Shown here one piece after another: positions 21,957 through 30,325 of a stretch of 34,488 bases of DNA. The notes under the pieces were generated by a model that saw nothing but the letters and a program-made list of their open reading frames with translations, had not been told where the DNA came from and did no database searches. The DNA is taken from positions 1 to 34,488 of the forward strand of contig NZ_JABKAV010000037.1 of NCBI RefSeq assembly GCF_013377905.1. Reading direction: 5' to 3'. Position 1 is the stretch's first letter. Every line of letters starts with the position of its first letter. This stretch comes from Hymenobacter terrestris (lineage in GTDB: Bacteria > Bacteroidota > Bacteroidia > Cytophagales > Hymenobacteraceae). The translations under genes were made by a program, and so were the position numbers.

Positions 21957-23105
21957 ATGCAAACTCAGGAATATCTAGAAGAAGAGCCACAGGTAGCCTC
22001 GCCCCGCACCAGCGGAGCCGGCCGCCGGATATTGTGGTTGTTACTGGCTTTGGCCGTCGTGGCCGGGTTGGTTTTTGCCAAAATGAAGTACTTCCCGGCG
22101 CCCGAGGTAAAGGGCGGTAAAGGCGCGGCCGGCAAGGGCAAGGGTGCCGATGGCCCGGCCAAAGCTGGCCCCGCCCTGCCGGTAGAGGTGTATGTAGTGA
22201 AGGCGACCAACCTCGCCGACGCGGTAGCGGCCACTGGCTCGGTACTGGCCGAGGAAGCCGTTATTATCAAAAGCGAAGTGGCTGGCAAGATAACCAACCT
22301 CAATCTGCGTGAGGGCCAGCCGGTACGCAAAGGCCAAGTGCTGGTCAGCATCAACTCGGCCGATATTCAGGCCGCGTTGCGCAAGCAGCAGTACAACATC
22401 AAGCTTTTTCAGGATCAGGAGAAGCGCCAGCGCATCCTGCTTGACAAGGAATACATCAGCGCCCAGGAGTACGAGCAGGCCAACAACCAGGTGCTCACGG
22501 CCCGCGCCGAGCTGGGCGCTTTGCAGGCCACGCTGGCCAAATCCACCATTCGGGCGCCGTTTGATGGGGTGCTGGGCCTGACCACGGCCACAGTGGGGAC
22601 TTACGTGAGCCCCGGCACCGAAATCACCACGCTTTCTAAAGTGAAGCCGGTAAAAGTGGAGTTTGCCGTACCCGGCCGCTTTGCCCGGCAGGTAGCCGTG
22701 GGCGAGGACGTGACCATCACCGACGAGGGGTCGAGCCAGAAATACCAGGCCAAGGTGTACGCCCTCGACCCGCAGATTGACCCCGTGAGCCGCACCCAGA
22801 CCGTGCGCGCCCGCTATGCCAACACCAACAACGAGCTGCGGCCCGGGGCCTTCGTGAAGGTAAACCTGGAGCTGGGCCAGACGGAAGGTGCCCTCCAGGT
22901 GCCCACCGAAGCCGTAGTGCCCGAGGCCGCCGGCTACAGCGTGTACCTCATAAAGAACGGTAAAATGGAACCCCGCAAAATCAACATCGGCCTGCGCTCC
23001 AACCAGCTCATCCAGGTAACTGACGGCCTGGCCGTGGGCGACACCGTGATTCGGACCGGCATTTTGCAGGTGAAGCCCGGCGACGCCGTTCGGGTTACCA
23101 AATAG
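21957..23105 (+). CDS. RND efflux periplasmic adaptor (membrane fusion protein)
   Basis: The product has 382 residues. A cytoplasmic N-terminus precedes one membrane helix (about 25-42) and a Lys/Gly/Pro-rich linker. The barrel-sandwich/lipoyl halves (EGQPVRKGQVLVSINS near 118-133 and STIRAPFDGVLGL near 197-209) flank an alpha-helical hairpin (ADIQAALRKQQYN to about 190). A beta-barrel and the membrane-proximal domain (LRPGAFVKVNLELG) complete it. It links the inner-membrane permease encoded next (gap 101 bases) to the TolC partner, in the order adaptor-permease-TolC. Length and domains are complete. This branch (AcrA/MexA-like with a single anchor instead of a lipobox) accompanies HAE1 permeases. 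The substrate is not predictable. Confidence 0.93.
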   Translation: MQTQEYLEEEPQVASPRTSGAGRRILWLLLALAVVAGLVFAKMKYFPAPEVKGGKGAAGKGKGADGPAKAGPALPVEVYVVKATNLADAVAATGSVLAEEAVIIKSEVAGKITNLNLREGQPVRKGQVLVSINSADIQAALRKQQYNIKLFQDQEKRQRILLDKEYISAQEYEQANNQVLTARAELGALQATLAKSTIRAPFDGVLGLTTATVGTYVSPGTEITTLSKVKPVKVEFAVPGRFARQVAVGEDVTITDEGSSQKYQAKVYALDPQIDPVSRTQTVRARYANTNNELRPGAFVKVNLELGQTEGALQVPTEAVVPEAAGYSVYLIKNGKMEPRKINIGLRSNQLIQVTDGLAVGDTVIRTGILQVKPGDAVRVTK

Positions 23106-23206
23106 CTTTCCCGCAGCGGAGCGAAGGGGCTTTCGCGAAGGTCCGCATAGAACGACCACCCCCAGAAGCTGCGTTTTCCACTGCGAAACCCTGCGTGAAA
23201 TAAGCC

Positions 23207-26200
23207 ATGAGCCTTTCTTCAACCAGTATTAACCGCCCCGTCCTCGCTCTGGTAATGAGCCTGGTGATTGTCATTTTTGGCGTCATCGGGTTTCGCTACC
23301 TGAGCGTGCGCGAGTACCCAAGCGTCGATCCGCCCATTATCAGCGTATCGGCCTCCTACACCGGTGCCTCGGCCGACGTGATTCAGGCCCAGGTGACGGA
23401 GGTGCTCGAAGCGGCCGTTAATGGCGTGCCGGGCATCAAGAACCTGACCTCCAACTCGCGCGATGGCCGGGCCAGCATCCGGGTGGAATTTGACCTCGAT
23501 GCCGACCTGGAAACCGCCGCCAACGACGTGCGCGACAAGGTTTCGGGGGTGCAAGGCCGCCTGCCGCGCGACATGGACCCGCCCACCGTGAGCAAGGCTA
23601 ACGCCGACTCGCAGCCCGTAGTGCTCAGCTACCTGACCTCCAAAGAGCGCAACCTGCTAGAGTTGACCGACTACGCCATTAACACGCTGCGCGAGCGACT
23701 CCAGACCATTCCGGGCGTGTCGGAAATTCGGGTGTACGGCGAGCGGCGCTACTCCATGCGCCTGTGGCTCGATCCGGTGAAGCTGTCGGCACTGGGTGTG
23801 AGCCCGGTGGACGTACAGCAGGCGCTGGCCCGCGAAAACGTGGAGTTGCCCAGCGGCTCGGTGCAGGGCCAGGCCACCCAGCTTACATTGCGCACCATGG
23901 GCCGCCTCACCACGGTCGAGGAGTTCAACAACCTCGTTATCCGGCGAGATGAAGGCTCGCTCGTGCGCATGTCGGACATCGGTTACGCCGAGCTGTATGC
24001 CGAAAACGACCAGACGCTGTTCCGCGTGAACGGCGTGCCGGGCGTGGCGCTTGCCGTTATTCCGCAGCCCGGCTCGAACCAGATTGACATTGCCGACGAA
24101 TTCAACAAGCGCGTGGCCCAGTTCGGAAAAGATCTGCCCGCCGACCTTAAGATCGAGCCCGCCATCGACTACTCGGTGTTCATTCGCCAGTCGATTGACG
24201 AGGTGAAGCAGACGCTGATTGAGGCCTTCATTCTGGTGGTCGTCGTCATCTTCCTGTTCCTGCGCGACTGGCGCTCCACGCTCATCCCCATTGTAGCCAT
24301 TCCGGTGTCGCTGATTGGTATTTTCTTCGTTATGTACCTGCTCGACTTCTCCATCAACGTGCTCACGCTGCTGGGCGTGGTGCTGGCCATCGGCCTGGTG
24401 GTGGATGACGCCATTGTGGTGCTGGAGAACATCTACACCCGCATTGAGGCCGGCGAATCACCCCGGGAGGCCTCTATTAAGGGTTCCGAGGAAATTCTGC
24501 TGGCCGTGGTGAGCACCACGGTGGTGCTGGCGGCCGTGTTCCTCCCCGTGGTGTTCCTGACGGGTATTACCGGGCGGCTGTTCCGCGAGTTTGGCATTGT
24601 GGTGGCGGGTTCGGTACTGATTTCAGCCTTCGTTTCTCTCACGCTCACGCCCATGATGTGCTCGCGACTGCTCAAGCGCGAGGAAACCCACAACTGGTTC
24701 TACCGCAAAACCGAGCCCTTCTTCCAGCGCGTCGTTAATGGCTACCGCGAGAGTTTGCAGACGTTTCTGCGCAACCGTTGGCTGGCCTGGCTGGTGGTGG
24801 CCGGCACGGGTCTGGGTACCTGGTACTTCATGGGCATTATTCCGTCGGAACTGGCACCGGTGGAAGACCGTAGCCGTGTGAACGTGAATGCCACCGGCCC
24901 CGAGGGTGCTTCCTACGAGTTCATGGACAAGTACATCACCCAGCTCAACCAGCTGACCGTCGATTCGGCGGGGGCTGATTTGGGCAGCGTCTTCACGGTG
25001 ACTTCGCCGGGCTGGTCGGGCGGGGCAAACTCGGGTTTTGCCCGGGTGTTGCTGAAGGAGCCCGAGGACCGCAACCGCACCCAGGGCCAGGTGGCCGATG
25101 CTATTTCGGCGGGCGTAAAAAGCCTCACGGCCGCCCGCACCTCCGTCAGCCAGGACCAGAGCATTGGCTCGGGCGGTGGCGGCGGCCTGCCGGTGCAGTT
25201 CGTTATTCAAACCCAGGATTTCGAGAAGCTGCGCACGGCCGTGCCTAAGTTCCTGGAAGCCGCCCGTCTCGACCCCACCTTCCAGTTCGTGGACGTGGAT
25301 CTGAAATTCAACAAGCCCGAGCTGCGCGTGAACATCGACCGCGACAAAGCCCAGAGCTTGGGCGTGTCGGTGCAGGATATCTCGCAGACGCTGCAAGCCA
25401 GCCTGAGCGGGCAGCGCTACGGCTACTTCATCAAAAACGGTAAGCAGTACCAGATTATCGGGCAGGTGGCGCGCGAAGACCGCAGCCAGCCGCTCGACGT
25501 GCGGTTGCTGAGCGTGAAGAGCCGCACCGGCGAGCTGGTGCAGCTCGACAACCTGATTAGAATGGAGGAAAGCAGCACGCCACCCCAGCTGTTCCGCTTC
25601 AACCGCTACAATGCTGCCACGTTCTCGGCGGCCCTGGCCCCCGGCCAGACGCTGGGCGACGGCATTGCCGCCATGCGCGCCATTGCCGACAAAACCCTCG
25701 ACGACACCTACGCCACTGAGCTGGCCGGCGCTTCCCGCGACTTTGAGGAAAGCTCCTCGTCGCTGCTGTTCGCCTTCGGGCTGGCGCTGGTGCTGATTTA
25801 TCTGGTGCTGGCCGCGCAGTTCGAGAGCTTCCGCGACCCGATTATCATCATGATAACGGTGCCGCTGGCCTTGAGCGGAGCGCTACTGAGCTTGTGGTAT
25901 TTCAACCAGACCTTGAACCTGTTTTCGCAGATCGGCATCATCATGCTCATCGGGCTGGTGACGAAAAACGGTATTCTCATCGTGGAATTCGCCAACCAGA
26001 AAGTGGAGCAGGGCATGGACTACATGAGCGGTTTGGTGGAAGGCGCTACGGCCCGTTTCCGCCCGATTCTGATGACTTCGCTCTGCGCCATTCTCGGTAT
26101 TTTGCCCATTGCCATGGCTACCGGCGCGGGCGCCCTGAGCCGCCGGGCTATGGGCATCGGCGTGGTGGGAGGCCTGTTTTTCGCAACCGTGCTTACGCTG

Positions 26201-26290
26201 TACGTAGTGCCGGTGATGTACTCGTATTTCGCCACGGCTAAAAAGCACAAGCACGCTCCCGAGCCCGAGCCCGAAAAGGTGGCGGCCTAA
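23207..26290 (+). CDS. HAE1-type RND multidrug efflux permease (AcrB-like)
   Basis: This full-length inner-membrane proton/drug antiporter of 1027 residues follows the RND plan. TM1 (RPVLALVMSLVIVIFGVIGF, about 10-29) precedes a first large periplasmic loop (PN1/PN2/PC domains), TM2-6, a second loop and TM8-12. The TM4 proton-relay pair is intact: D400-D401 in GLVVDDAIVVLENI, equivalent to AcrB D407/D408. The GSGGGGGLPVQFVIQTQDF segment (about 646-664) and the C-terminal GIGVVGGLFFATVLTLYVVP (TM12) are typical. It exports hydrophobic or amphiphilic compounds or cell-envelope material together with its adaptor and TolC neighbours. It ends with a short charged tail rich in Pro/Glu/Lys. The ATG at 23207 is supported by the standard N-terminal amphipathic helix SLSSTSINRP. 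Confidence 0.96.
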   Translation: MSLSSTSINRPVLALVMSLVIVIFGVIGFRYLSVREYPSVDPPIISVSASYTGASADVIQAQVTEVLEAAVNGVPGIKNLTSNSRDGRASIRVEFDLDADLETAANDVRDKVSGVQGRLPRDMDPPTVSKANADSQPVVLSYLTSKERNLLELTDYAINTLRERLQTIPGVSEIRVYGERRYSMRLWLDPVKLSALGVSPVDVQQALARENVELPSGSVQGQATQLTLRTMGRLTTVEEFNNLVIRRDEGSLVRMSDIGYAELYAENDQTLFRVNGVPGVALAVIPQPGSNQIDIADEFNKRVAQFGKDLPADLKIEPAIDYSVFIRQSIDEVKQTLIEAFILVVVVIFLFLRDWRSTLIPIVAIPVSLIGIFFVMYLLDFSINVLTLLGVVLAIGLVVDDAIVVLENIYTRIEAGESPREASIKGSEEILLAVVSTTVVLAAVFLPVVFLTGITGRLFREFGIVVAGSVLISAFVSLTLTPMMCSRLLKREETHNWFYRKTEPFFQRVVNGYRESLQTFLRNRWLAWLVVAGTGLGTWYFMGIIPSELAPVEDRSRVNVNATGPEGASYEFMDKYITQLNQLTVDSAGADLGSVFTVTSPGWSGGANSGFARVLLKEPEDRNRTQGQVADAISAGVKSLTAARTSVSQDQSIGSGGGGGLPVQFVIQTQDFEKLRTAVPKFLEAARLDPTFQFVDVDLKFNKPELRVNIDRDKAQSLGVSVQDISQTLQASLSGQRYGYFIKNGKQYQIIGQVAREDRSQPLDVRLLSVKSRTGELVQLDNLIRMEESSTPPQLFRFNRYNAATFSAALAPGQTLGDGIAAMRAIADKTLDDTYATELAGASRDFEESSSSLLFAFGLALVLIYLVLAAQFESFRDPIIIMITVPLALSGALLSLWYFNQTLNLFSQIGIIMLIGLVTKNGILIVEFANQKVEQGMDYMSGLVEGATARFRPILMTSLCAILGILPIAMATGAGALSRRAMGIGVVGGLFFATVLTLYVVPVMYSYFATAKKHKHAPEPEPEKVAA

Positions 26291-26343
26291 CGCTACCCGC
26301 ACCTTTCGGTTATCAGCCCGGATTTCTACCTATTTTATCCCGA

Positions 26344-27777
26344 ATGTCCTCTCGTTCCCTGCTCCTTCCGCTGCTTTTGCTGACTACCGGCCTGCCCGCT
26401 CTGGCCCAGCAGCCGGTGCTGCCCTCGCGGCGCGAAACCACCGAGAAACCCCAGAGCAAGCCCCAGACCGAGAAGCCCGAAACCGTAGCTGCGGCCCCGC
26501 TCCTCTCGTTGGCCGAGGCCATCCGGGTGGGCGTGGAAGGTAACTACGCCATCCGGGTGTCACAACAGGATGTGCGTATTGCCGAAAACAACGTAACCCG
26601 CGGCAACGCCGGCCAGCTGCCCACGGTAAACGGCAACTTCGTGCGCAACTTCAATCGCAACAACGTGCGGCAGGAGTCGGAGGCGCGGCCTGAGCCCAGC
26701 ATTGCCAACGGGGCCAAATCCAACCAGCTGCAGGCCAACGTGGCCGCGACCTGGACCATTTTCGACGGTTTCGGCATGTTTATCGCCTACGACCGGCTGC
26801 AGGTGCTGGAGCAAAGCCAGCGGCAGCTGACGCGGGCCACCATTGAGGAAACCGTGGCCGCCGTGATGGATGCTTACTTCGTGGTAGTGCGCGAATCGGG
26901 CAAAATCAACTCGCTCGAAGAAGCGCTAAAGATCGGCCAGGCCCGCATCGACCTGACCCAGGCCCGGGTGGATGTGGGCGTGAGTGCCAAGGTGGAAGTG
27001 CTGACGGCTCGCGTGGACTACAACGCCGACCGCTCGACCCTCATTCAGCAGCAGGAGGCGCTGAAAACGGCCAAAATCAACCTTAACGAGCTGCTGGGTC
27101 GCGCCCCGGGCCTCGATTTTCTGCCCCAGGATTCGATTGTAGTGGCCCGCGACCTGGGCCGCGACGAGGTGCTGGCCGCCCTGCGCCAGCGCAACCCTCG
27201 CCTGCAGCAGGCCCGCTTCGACACCGAAATAGCGGCCTTAGACCGCAAGCTGGTCCGGGCCTCCCGGTTTCCGCAAATTGGCCTGACGAGTGGCTACGGC
27301 TTCAACCGCAACATCAACAACGCCTCCTTTTTTGGCGCCCAGCTCATTACCACCACCGGCCGGACGTATGGCCTCAACTACGGCGTGGTAGCTTCGGTAC
27401 CAATTTTCGACGGATTTAACCGGAACCGGCAGGAGCAGAACGCCCGCATTACGCAGGAGCAAACCCAGCTGCAGCTCGACCAGCTCCAGTTGCAGCTCGA
27501 TGCCGACGCAGAGCAGGCTTACGCCCAGTATCAGAACCGGCTGGCGCTGCTGGAGTTGGAGGAATCCAACATCCTGCTGGCCCGCGAAAACGTGGCCATT
27601 GCCCTGGAGCGCTACCGCCTCGGGCTGCTTACGCCGCTAGTGCTGCGCGAAGCCCAGCGCACCCAGCTGCAGGCCGAAACCCGCCTACTCGATATCCGTT
27701 ACCAGGCCAAACAGGCCGAAATTATCCTGCGCCGCCTTGGTAGCGGGCTGGTGCAAACAAGCGAAGCTAAATTATAG
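26344..27777 (+). CDS. TolC family outer-membrane efflux protein
   Basis: The product has 477 residues. A signal peptide (LLLPLLLLTTGLPALAQ, cleavage near 20) and a Pro/Lys/Glu-rich linker precede two outer-membrane-efflux repeats. The first opens LLSLAEAIRVGVEGNYAIRV (about 51-70). Long coiled-coil helices follow (LEQSQRQLTRATIEETVAAV; INSLEEALKIGQARIDLTQARVDVGV), and the second half opens LAALRQRNPRLQQARFD. The strand segment near 325-365 (FGFNRNINNASFFGAQL region) should cross the outer membrane. It completes the tripartite pump with the two genes upstream, 53 bases after the permease, and is clearly distinct from the TolC domain at 33143-34378. No terminator is visible in the 32 bases that follow. 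Confidence 0.95.
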   Translation: MSSRSLLLPLLLLTTGLPALAQQPVLPSRRETTEKPQSKPQTEKPETVAAAPLLSLAEAIRVGVEGNYAIRVSQQDVRIAENNVTRGNAGQLPTVNGNFVRNFNRNNVRQESEARPEPSIANGAKSNQLQANVAATWTIFDGFGMFIAYDRLQVLEQSQRQLTRATIEETVAAVMDAYFVVVRESGKINSLEEALKIGQARIDLTQARVDVGVSAKVEVLTARVDYNADRSTLIQQQEALKTAKINLNELLGRAPGLDFLPQDSIVVARDLGRDEVLAALRQRNPRLQQARFDTEIAALDRKLVRASRFPQIGLTSGYGFNRNINNASFFGAQLITTTGRTYGLNYGVVASVPIFDGFNRNRQEQNARITQEQTQLQLDQLQLQLDADAEQAYAQYQNRLALLELEESNILLARENVAIALERYRLGLLTPLVLREAQRTQLQAETRLLDIRYQAKQAEIILRRLGSGLVQTSEAKL

Positions 27778-27796
27778 AATCCTCCTGTTATCTATA

Positions 27797-27804
27797 TAAC
27801 TTTG
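27797..27804 (+). promoter_or_regulatory. TAnnTTTG -7 box of the second SpoIIAA-like gene
   Basis: TAACTTTG is a perfect -7 consensus that ends 5 bases before the ATG at 27810, again predicting a very short or absent leader. It suggests that this gene has its own promoter and is not merely the tail of the efflux operon. Confidence 0.45.
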
Positions 27805-27809
27805 TTGTC

Positions 27810-28232
27810 ATGCTTTCTTCTATTCCCGGTACTGACGACTACCTGCGCTTATCTTATGATCTCGATTTAGCTGTGCTAATGGTGCGCTGGCAGCGGGACG
27901 TGTCGTTTGCTGAAATCCAGGAGGGCCTTCGGGCAGCCCGCGAAATGAGCTACAGTTATGGGGCCGCTCGCTGGCTGATAGACGTACGCCTCCGTACCGA
28001 GTTGGATGCTGCCATTTCGGGGTGGATGGTTACGACCCTTTTGCCGGCCGTTGCCAACGAATTGACCCCGGCCGCTCTGTACGTAGCCTACCTGTTCGCC
28101 CCCGGCCACGCTACCGTGCTGGAGCAAAATCCTGCCATGCGTGCTGCCACTGTCACGGCCCATACGCATCCGGCTTATCGGCTACAGGTATTTCAGGATG
28201 AAAACGAGGCGATAAGCTGGATAACGAGCTAG
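27810..28232 (+). CDS. SpoIIAA/STAS-like hypothetical protein, paralogue of 3640-4119
   Basis: This 140-residue soluble protein shows the strand-helix pattern seen in the protein at 3640-4119: LAVLMVRW (21-28), helix EIQEGLRAAREMS, strand ARWLIDVR, helix LDAAISGWMVTTLLPAV, strand YVAYLFAPG and a terminal RLQVFQDENEAISWI (equivalent to RIEAFEDAAAALEWM in the other). I read both as members of one diverged family related to SpoIIAA-like/STAS folds. Such domains often act in regulatory protein interactions, but no partner is indicated here. The last four bases overlap the convergent phospholipase-like gene, with CTAG providing both stop codons. Confidence 0.75.
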   Translation: MLSSIPGTDDYLRLSYDLDLAVLMVRWQRDVSFAEIQEGLRAAREMSYSYGAARWLIDVRLRTELDAAISGWMVTTLLPAVANELTPAALYVAYLFAPGHATVLEQNPAMRAATVTAHTHPAYRLQVFQDENEAISWITS

Positions 28233-29560
28233 GGCCGGGCCTCCTTTACCGGGACTGGGGTAGCAGCCCGAAGCGCCTGCAGGGCCTCCCCAATCTTGGC
28301 GCGCTCTTTTTCTTCTGCGCTTTTCCGCTTCTCCGCATCCTTTTCCTTGTCCTCCTGTTTGTCGTTGTTGGTGGCGGGCAAGCTGGGGTCTTGGTAGAAG
28401 GCAAGCAGATTCTGCTTCTGGACAGCTGTCAGGTGTTCAAATTTCTGATCGGCCAGCTTTTGCAGCCACTCGCCGTAGGTCACATCGGTCAGGGCGTAGG
28501 CGCCGGGCTTGGTAGGGCGGCCAGTGTCGAAATCGGTGTTGGCTAGCGCGGGCACCGCAGTTGCTGTGTCGCGGGGCTGCTTTTCAAGTAGCCCGCAGTA
28601 GTCATTCATCACCTGCCGGAAGCTGGCCTTAAACAGATCTTGGGCCTCGGGCGTGGGCAGTTTGAAAGCAAACGGTTTAAGCGGCCCTATTTTGGGCAGC
28701 ACCCGCACGAAATACGACAGCACCCGGGCCCCGAAGCCGGGATGCTCGTACTCCGTGCCATACCTCTCCTCATACTCGCGCTGGCTGTCTTTGTACACGT
28801 ATTCGCGGCGACGGGCCTGCGGAATTTCTTCGCGAATCTCGTTTTTCTTCGACTGCCAGGCCGCCCGGCTGGCAATCGGAATGAGGTTGCGCACCGCAAA
28901 CCGAAACGAGCCGATGGCCAGATCTACGTTCAAAATCACCTGGCCTAACTCCAGCCCGTAGGTTTTCAGAAAAGCCCGCTCCAGCACGTCCTTATTCACC
29001 TTGAAGCCGATGTAGCGCTGGTAGTCGGCCGAGCGGTAGCGGCCCGAAGCCATCTGCACCACATCGAAGGCAAACTCCAGCTGGGTATGCTGAATGGGCG
29101 CTTCCTCATAGGTAATAGCGTCGCCAAATTTAGCTTGAAGCTCGGGATACACGCTGGCCATGGCCTTGTTGGTGCCGGCGGGGTGGCCGTTCACGTCGGC
29201 GGCGTAGTGGGCCAGCGCACCGAGGGCAAAGGCATACTCATTGCGGTTGCGAGCCTCGCTCAGCAGGTTGCGCACAAAGTCGCCGCTGCGCACATAGTGC
29301 GTCAGGTTGGTAAATAGCTCCGAGCCGAACGGGTAGTAGCCCATGTCCTGCAGAATGGAACCACCATACGCGTGCGCTTTGGCCTCAATCAACTCTTCTT
29401 CGGTGGCTCCGGGGTAATGGCTTTGCAGCAGCGGCAGCATGCACGGCTTCCAGGTCGAGTCTACGTTGGCCTGATGGGTAAGCACGGAATAGGCGGCAGC
29501 CGGCCGCGAAGCCAGCAGCCCGACCAGCAACAGCGCCGCGCAGAAGTACCATTTCAACAT
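28229..29560 (-). CDS. Exported zinc-dependent phospholipase C-like protein
   Basis: The protein has 443 residues. After a signal peptide (CAALLLVGLLASRPAAA, cleavage near 23) it follows the zinc-dependent phospholipase C pattern: SVLTHQ (H29), EAKAHAYGGSILQDMGYYPF (H63, D72), LTHYVRSGDF (H88), then ALGALAHYAADVNGHPAG with H118-x3-D122 and H126. These are the expected zinc ligands in order. Residues beyond about 200 form a helical region with RRREYVYKDSQREYEERYG, and the C-terminus (about 395-440) is a Lys/Glu-rich helix (NDKQEDKEKDAEKRKSAEEK). The substrate is probably a phospholipid head group or another phosphodiester. It is a different subfamily from the protein at 10126-11385. It is divergent from the His-rich protein gene. 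Confidence 0.87.
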   Translation of the reverse strand: MLKWYFCAALLLVGLLASRPAAAYSVLTHQANVDSTWKPCMLPLLQSHYPGATEEELIEAKAHAYGGSILQDMGYYPFGSELFTNLTHYVRSGDFVRNLLSEARNRNEYAFALGALAHYAADVNGHPAGTNKAMASVYPELQAKFGDAITYEEAPIQHTQLEFAFDVVQMASGRYRSADYQRYIGFKVNKDVLERAFLKTYGLELGQVILNVDLAIGSFRFAVRNLIPIASRAAWQSKKNEIREEIPQARRREYVYKDSQREYEERYGTEYEHPGFGARVLSYFVRVLPKIGPLKPFAFKLPTPEAQDLFKASFRQVMNDYCGLLEKQPRDTATAVPALANTDFDTGRPTKPGAYALTDVTYGEWLQKLADQKFEHLTAVQKQNLLAFYQDPSLPATNNDKQEDKEKDAEKRKSAEEKERAKIGEALQALRAATPVPVKEARP

Positions 29561-29724
29561 AAAGAACGGGCGCCGGTGCCGGGCAGTGTGCGCAGCTAAT
29601 GGCTGCCTGCCTTACGCGGCGGCTATGGTTGAGGTTGTGCGCCGTTTCCGGGTACCCCGATTTCATAATCATTCCAAATTTCAACCGGCAGCCTTCTTTT
29701 CAAACAACCCTACTTCCGGCGCGT

Positions 29725-29732
29725 TACATTTG
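29725..29732 (+). promoter_or_regulatory. TAnnTTTG -7 box of the His-rich protein gene
   Basis: TACATTTG is a perfect -7 match just 2 bases before the ATG at 29735, so the transcript would be effectively leaderless if this box is used. The rest of the divergent gap 29561-29724 shows no gene. Confidence 0.45.
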
Positions 29733-29734
29733 CC

Positions 29735-30157
29735 ATGATGAAAACGGTTGTTGCTCGGCTATTGGGGTTTGTGATGCTGCTTGGCAGCCTCCTGCCCCAG
29801 CACGACCTTTCGGAGCTGGCCAAGCTGCCCGAGCTGGCCGAGCACTATCGCTACCATCGCGCGCTGGCCGGCGGCGAGTTATCGGCTGTGGCCTTTCTGG
29901 CCCTGCACTACGGCCCCCAGGGCGCCAACCACCACCAAAACCCCGTCTCGCACCGCGACGCCCAGGACCACGAGAAACTACCCCTGGAGCAACACCACCA
30001 CAACTGCGTGCTGGTAAGCTTTGTGTTACCCGTAGCGGCTCATTTGGCGGCCCCCGCTTCGGCCCTGGCCTGGCCCGGCGCCGATTACCAGCCTACTCCC
30101 GGCTCGCTCTATGCCTTCAGCGTAAGCCGTATTCTGCTGCAGCCACCCCGAGACTAA
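29735..30157 (+). CDS. Exported His-rich protein preceding the metal efflux gene
   Basis: The product has 140 residues. A hydrophobic N-terminus (VVARLLGFVMLLGSLLP) acts as signal peptide or anchor. DLSELAKLPELAEHYRYHRA (about 24-43), a helix ending LALHYGPQGANHHQN, SHRDAQDHEKLPLEQHHHNC (about 72-91) and a hydrophobic segment follow. Histidine clusters and the LP-x-L-x-x-HY pattern are typical of short exported proteins that precede CzcA-type operons in Bacteroidota. Metal binding in the periplasm, supplying or sensing for the pump, is inferred. Two adjacent ATGs (29735, 29738) are equally possible. The czcA-type gene begins 168 bases downstream, beyond an inverted repeat. Confidence 0.75.
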   Translation: MMKTVVARLLGFVMLLGSLLPQHDLSELAKLPELAEHYRYHRALAGGELSAVAFLALHYGPQGANHHQNPVSHRDAQDHEKLPLEQHHHNCVLVSFVLPVAAHLAAPASALAWPGADYQPTPGSLYAFSVSRILLQPPRD

Positions 30158-30162
30158 GCCGT

Positions 30163-30178
30163 TACGCCCCTGGGCGTA
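30163..30178 (+). terminator. Possible weak terminator/attenuator hairpin after the His-rich gene
   Basis: TACGCCC (30163-30169) pairs with GGGCGTA (30172-30178), followed by a T-rich stretch (GTGTGTCTTATTTTATT). The loop is very tight, so an effective stem of six pairs is more realistic. It could partly separate the His-rich gene from the pump gene. Confidence 0.3.
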
Positions 30179-30191
30179 GTGTGTCTTATTT

Positions 30192-30301
30192 TATTGGCTG
30201 TTAGCTACAAGCTGAGGGCAGCTGGCTTTTCGTTCGACGAATACCAGCACCTTATCGGCTTATAGCAAGATGCTCCGTTGAACGGAAGCTAACAGCCAAT
30301 A
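30192..30301. repeat. 15-bp perfect inverted repeat around about 80 bases upstream of the czcA-type gene
   Basis: TATTGGCTGTTAGCT (30192-30206) is exactly complementary to AGCTAACAGCCAATA (30287-30301). Smaller palindromes lie inside (CCGTTGAACGG at 30275-30285), and AAAGCTAACCGCTGC follows at 30306, similar to AAAAGCTAACCCGCTAC at 8827. It looks like a small palindromic intergenic element or a regulatory fold in the leader of the pump gene, whose ATG is 24 bases further on. Confidence 0.6.
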
Positions 30302-30325
30302 GCTCAAAGCTAACCGCTGCAATAA

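Noticed and set aside
22041..23222. 393-codon open frame on the minus strand opposite the efflux adaptor gene
   Set aside because: The plus-strand frame encodes a complete adaptor protein. The minus-strand translation is His/Gly/Leu-rich without domains, a typical shadow in GC-rich DNA.
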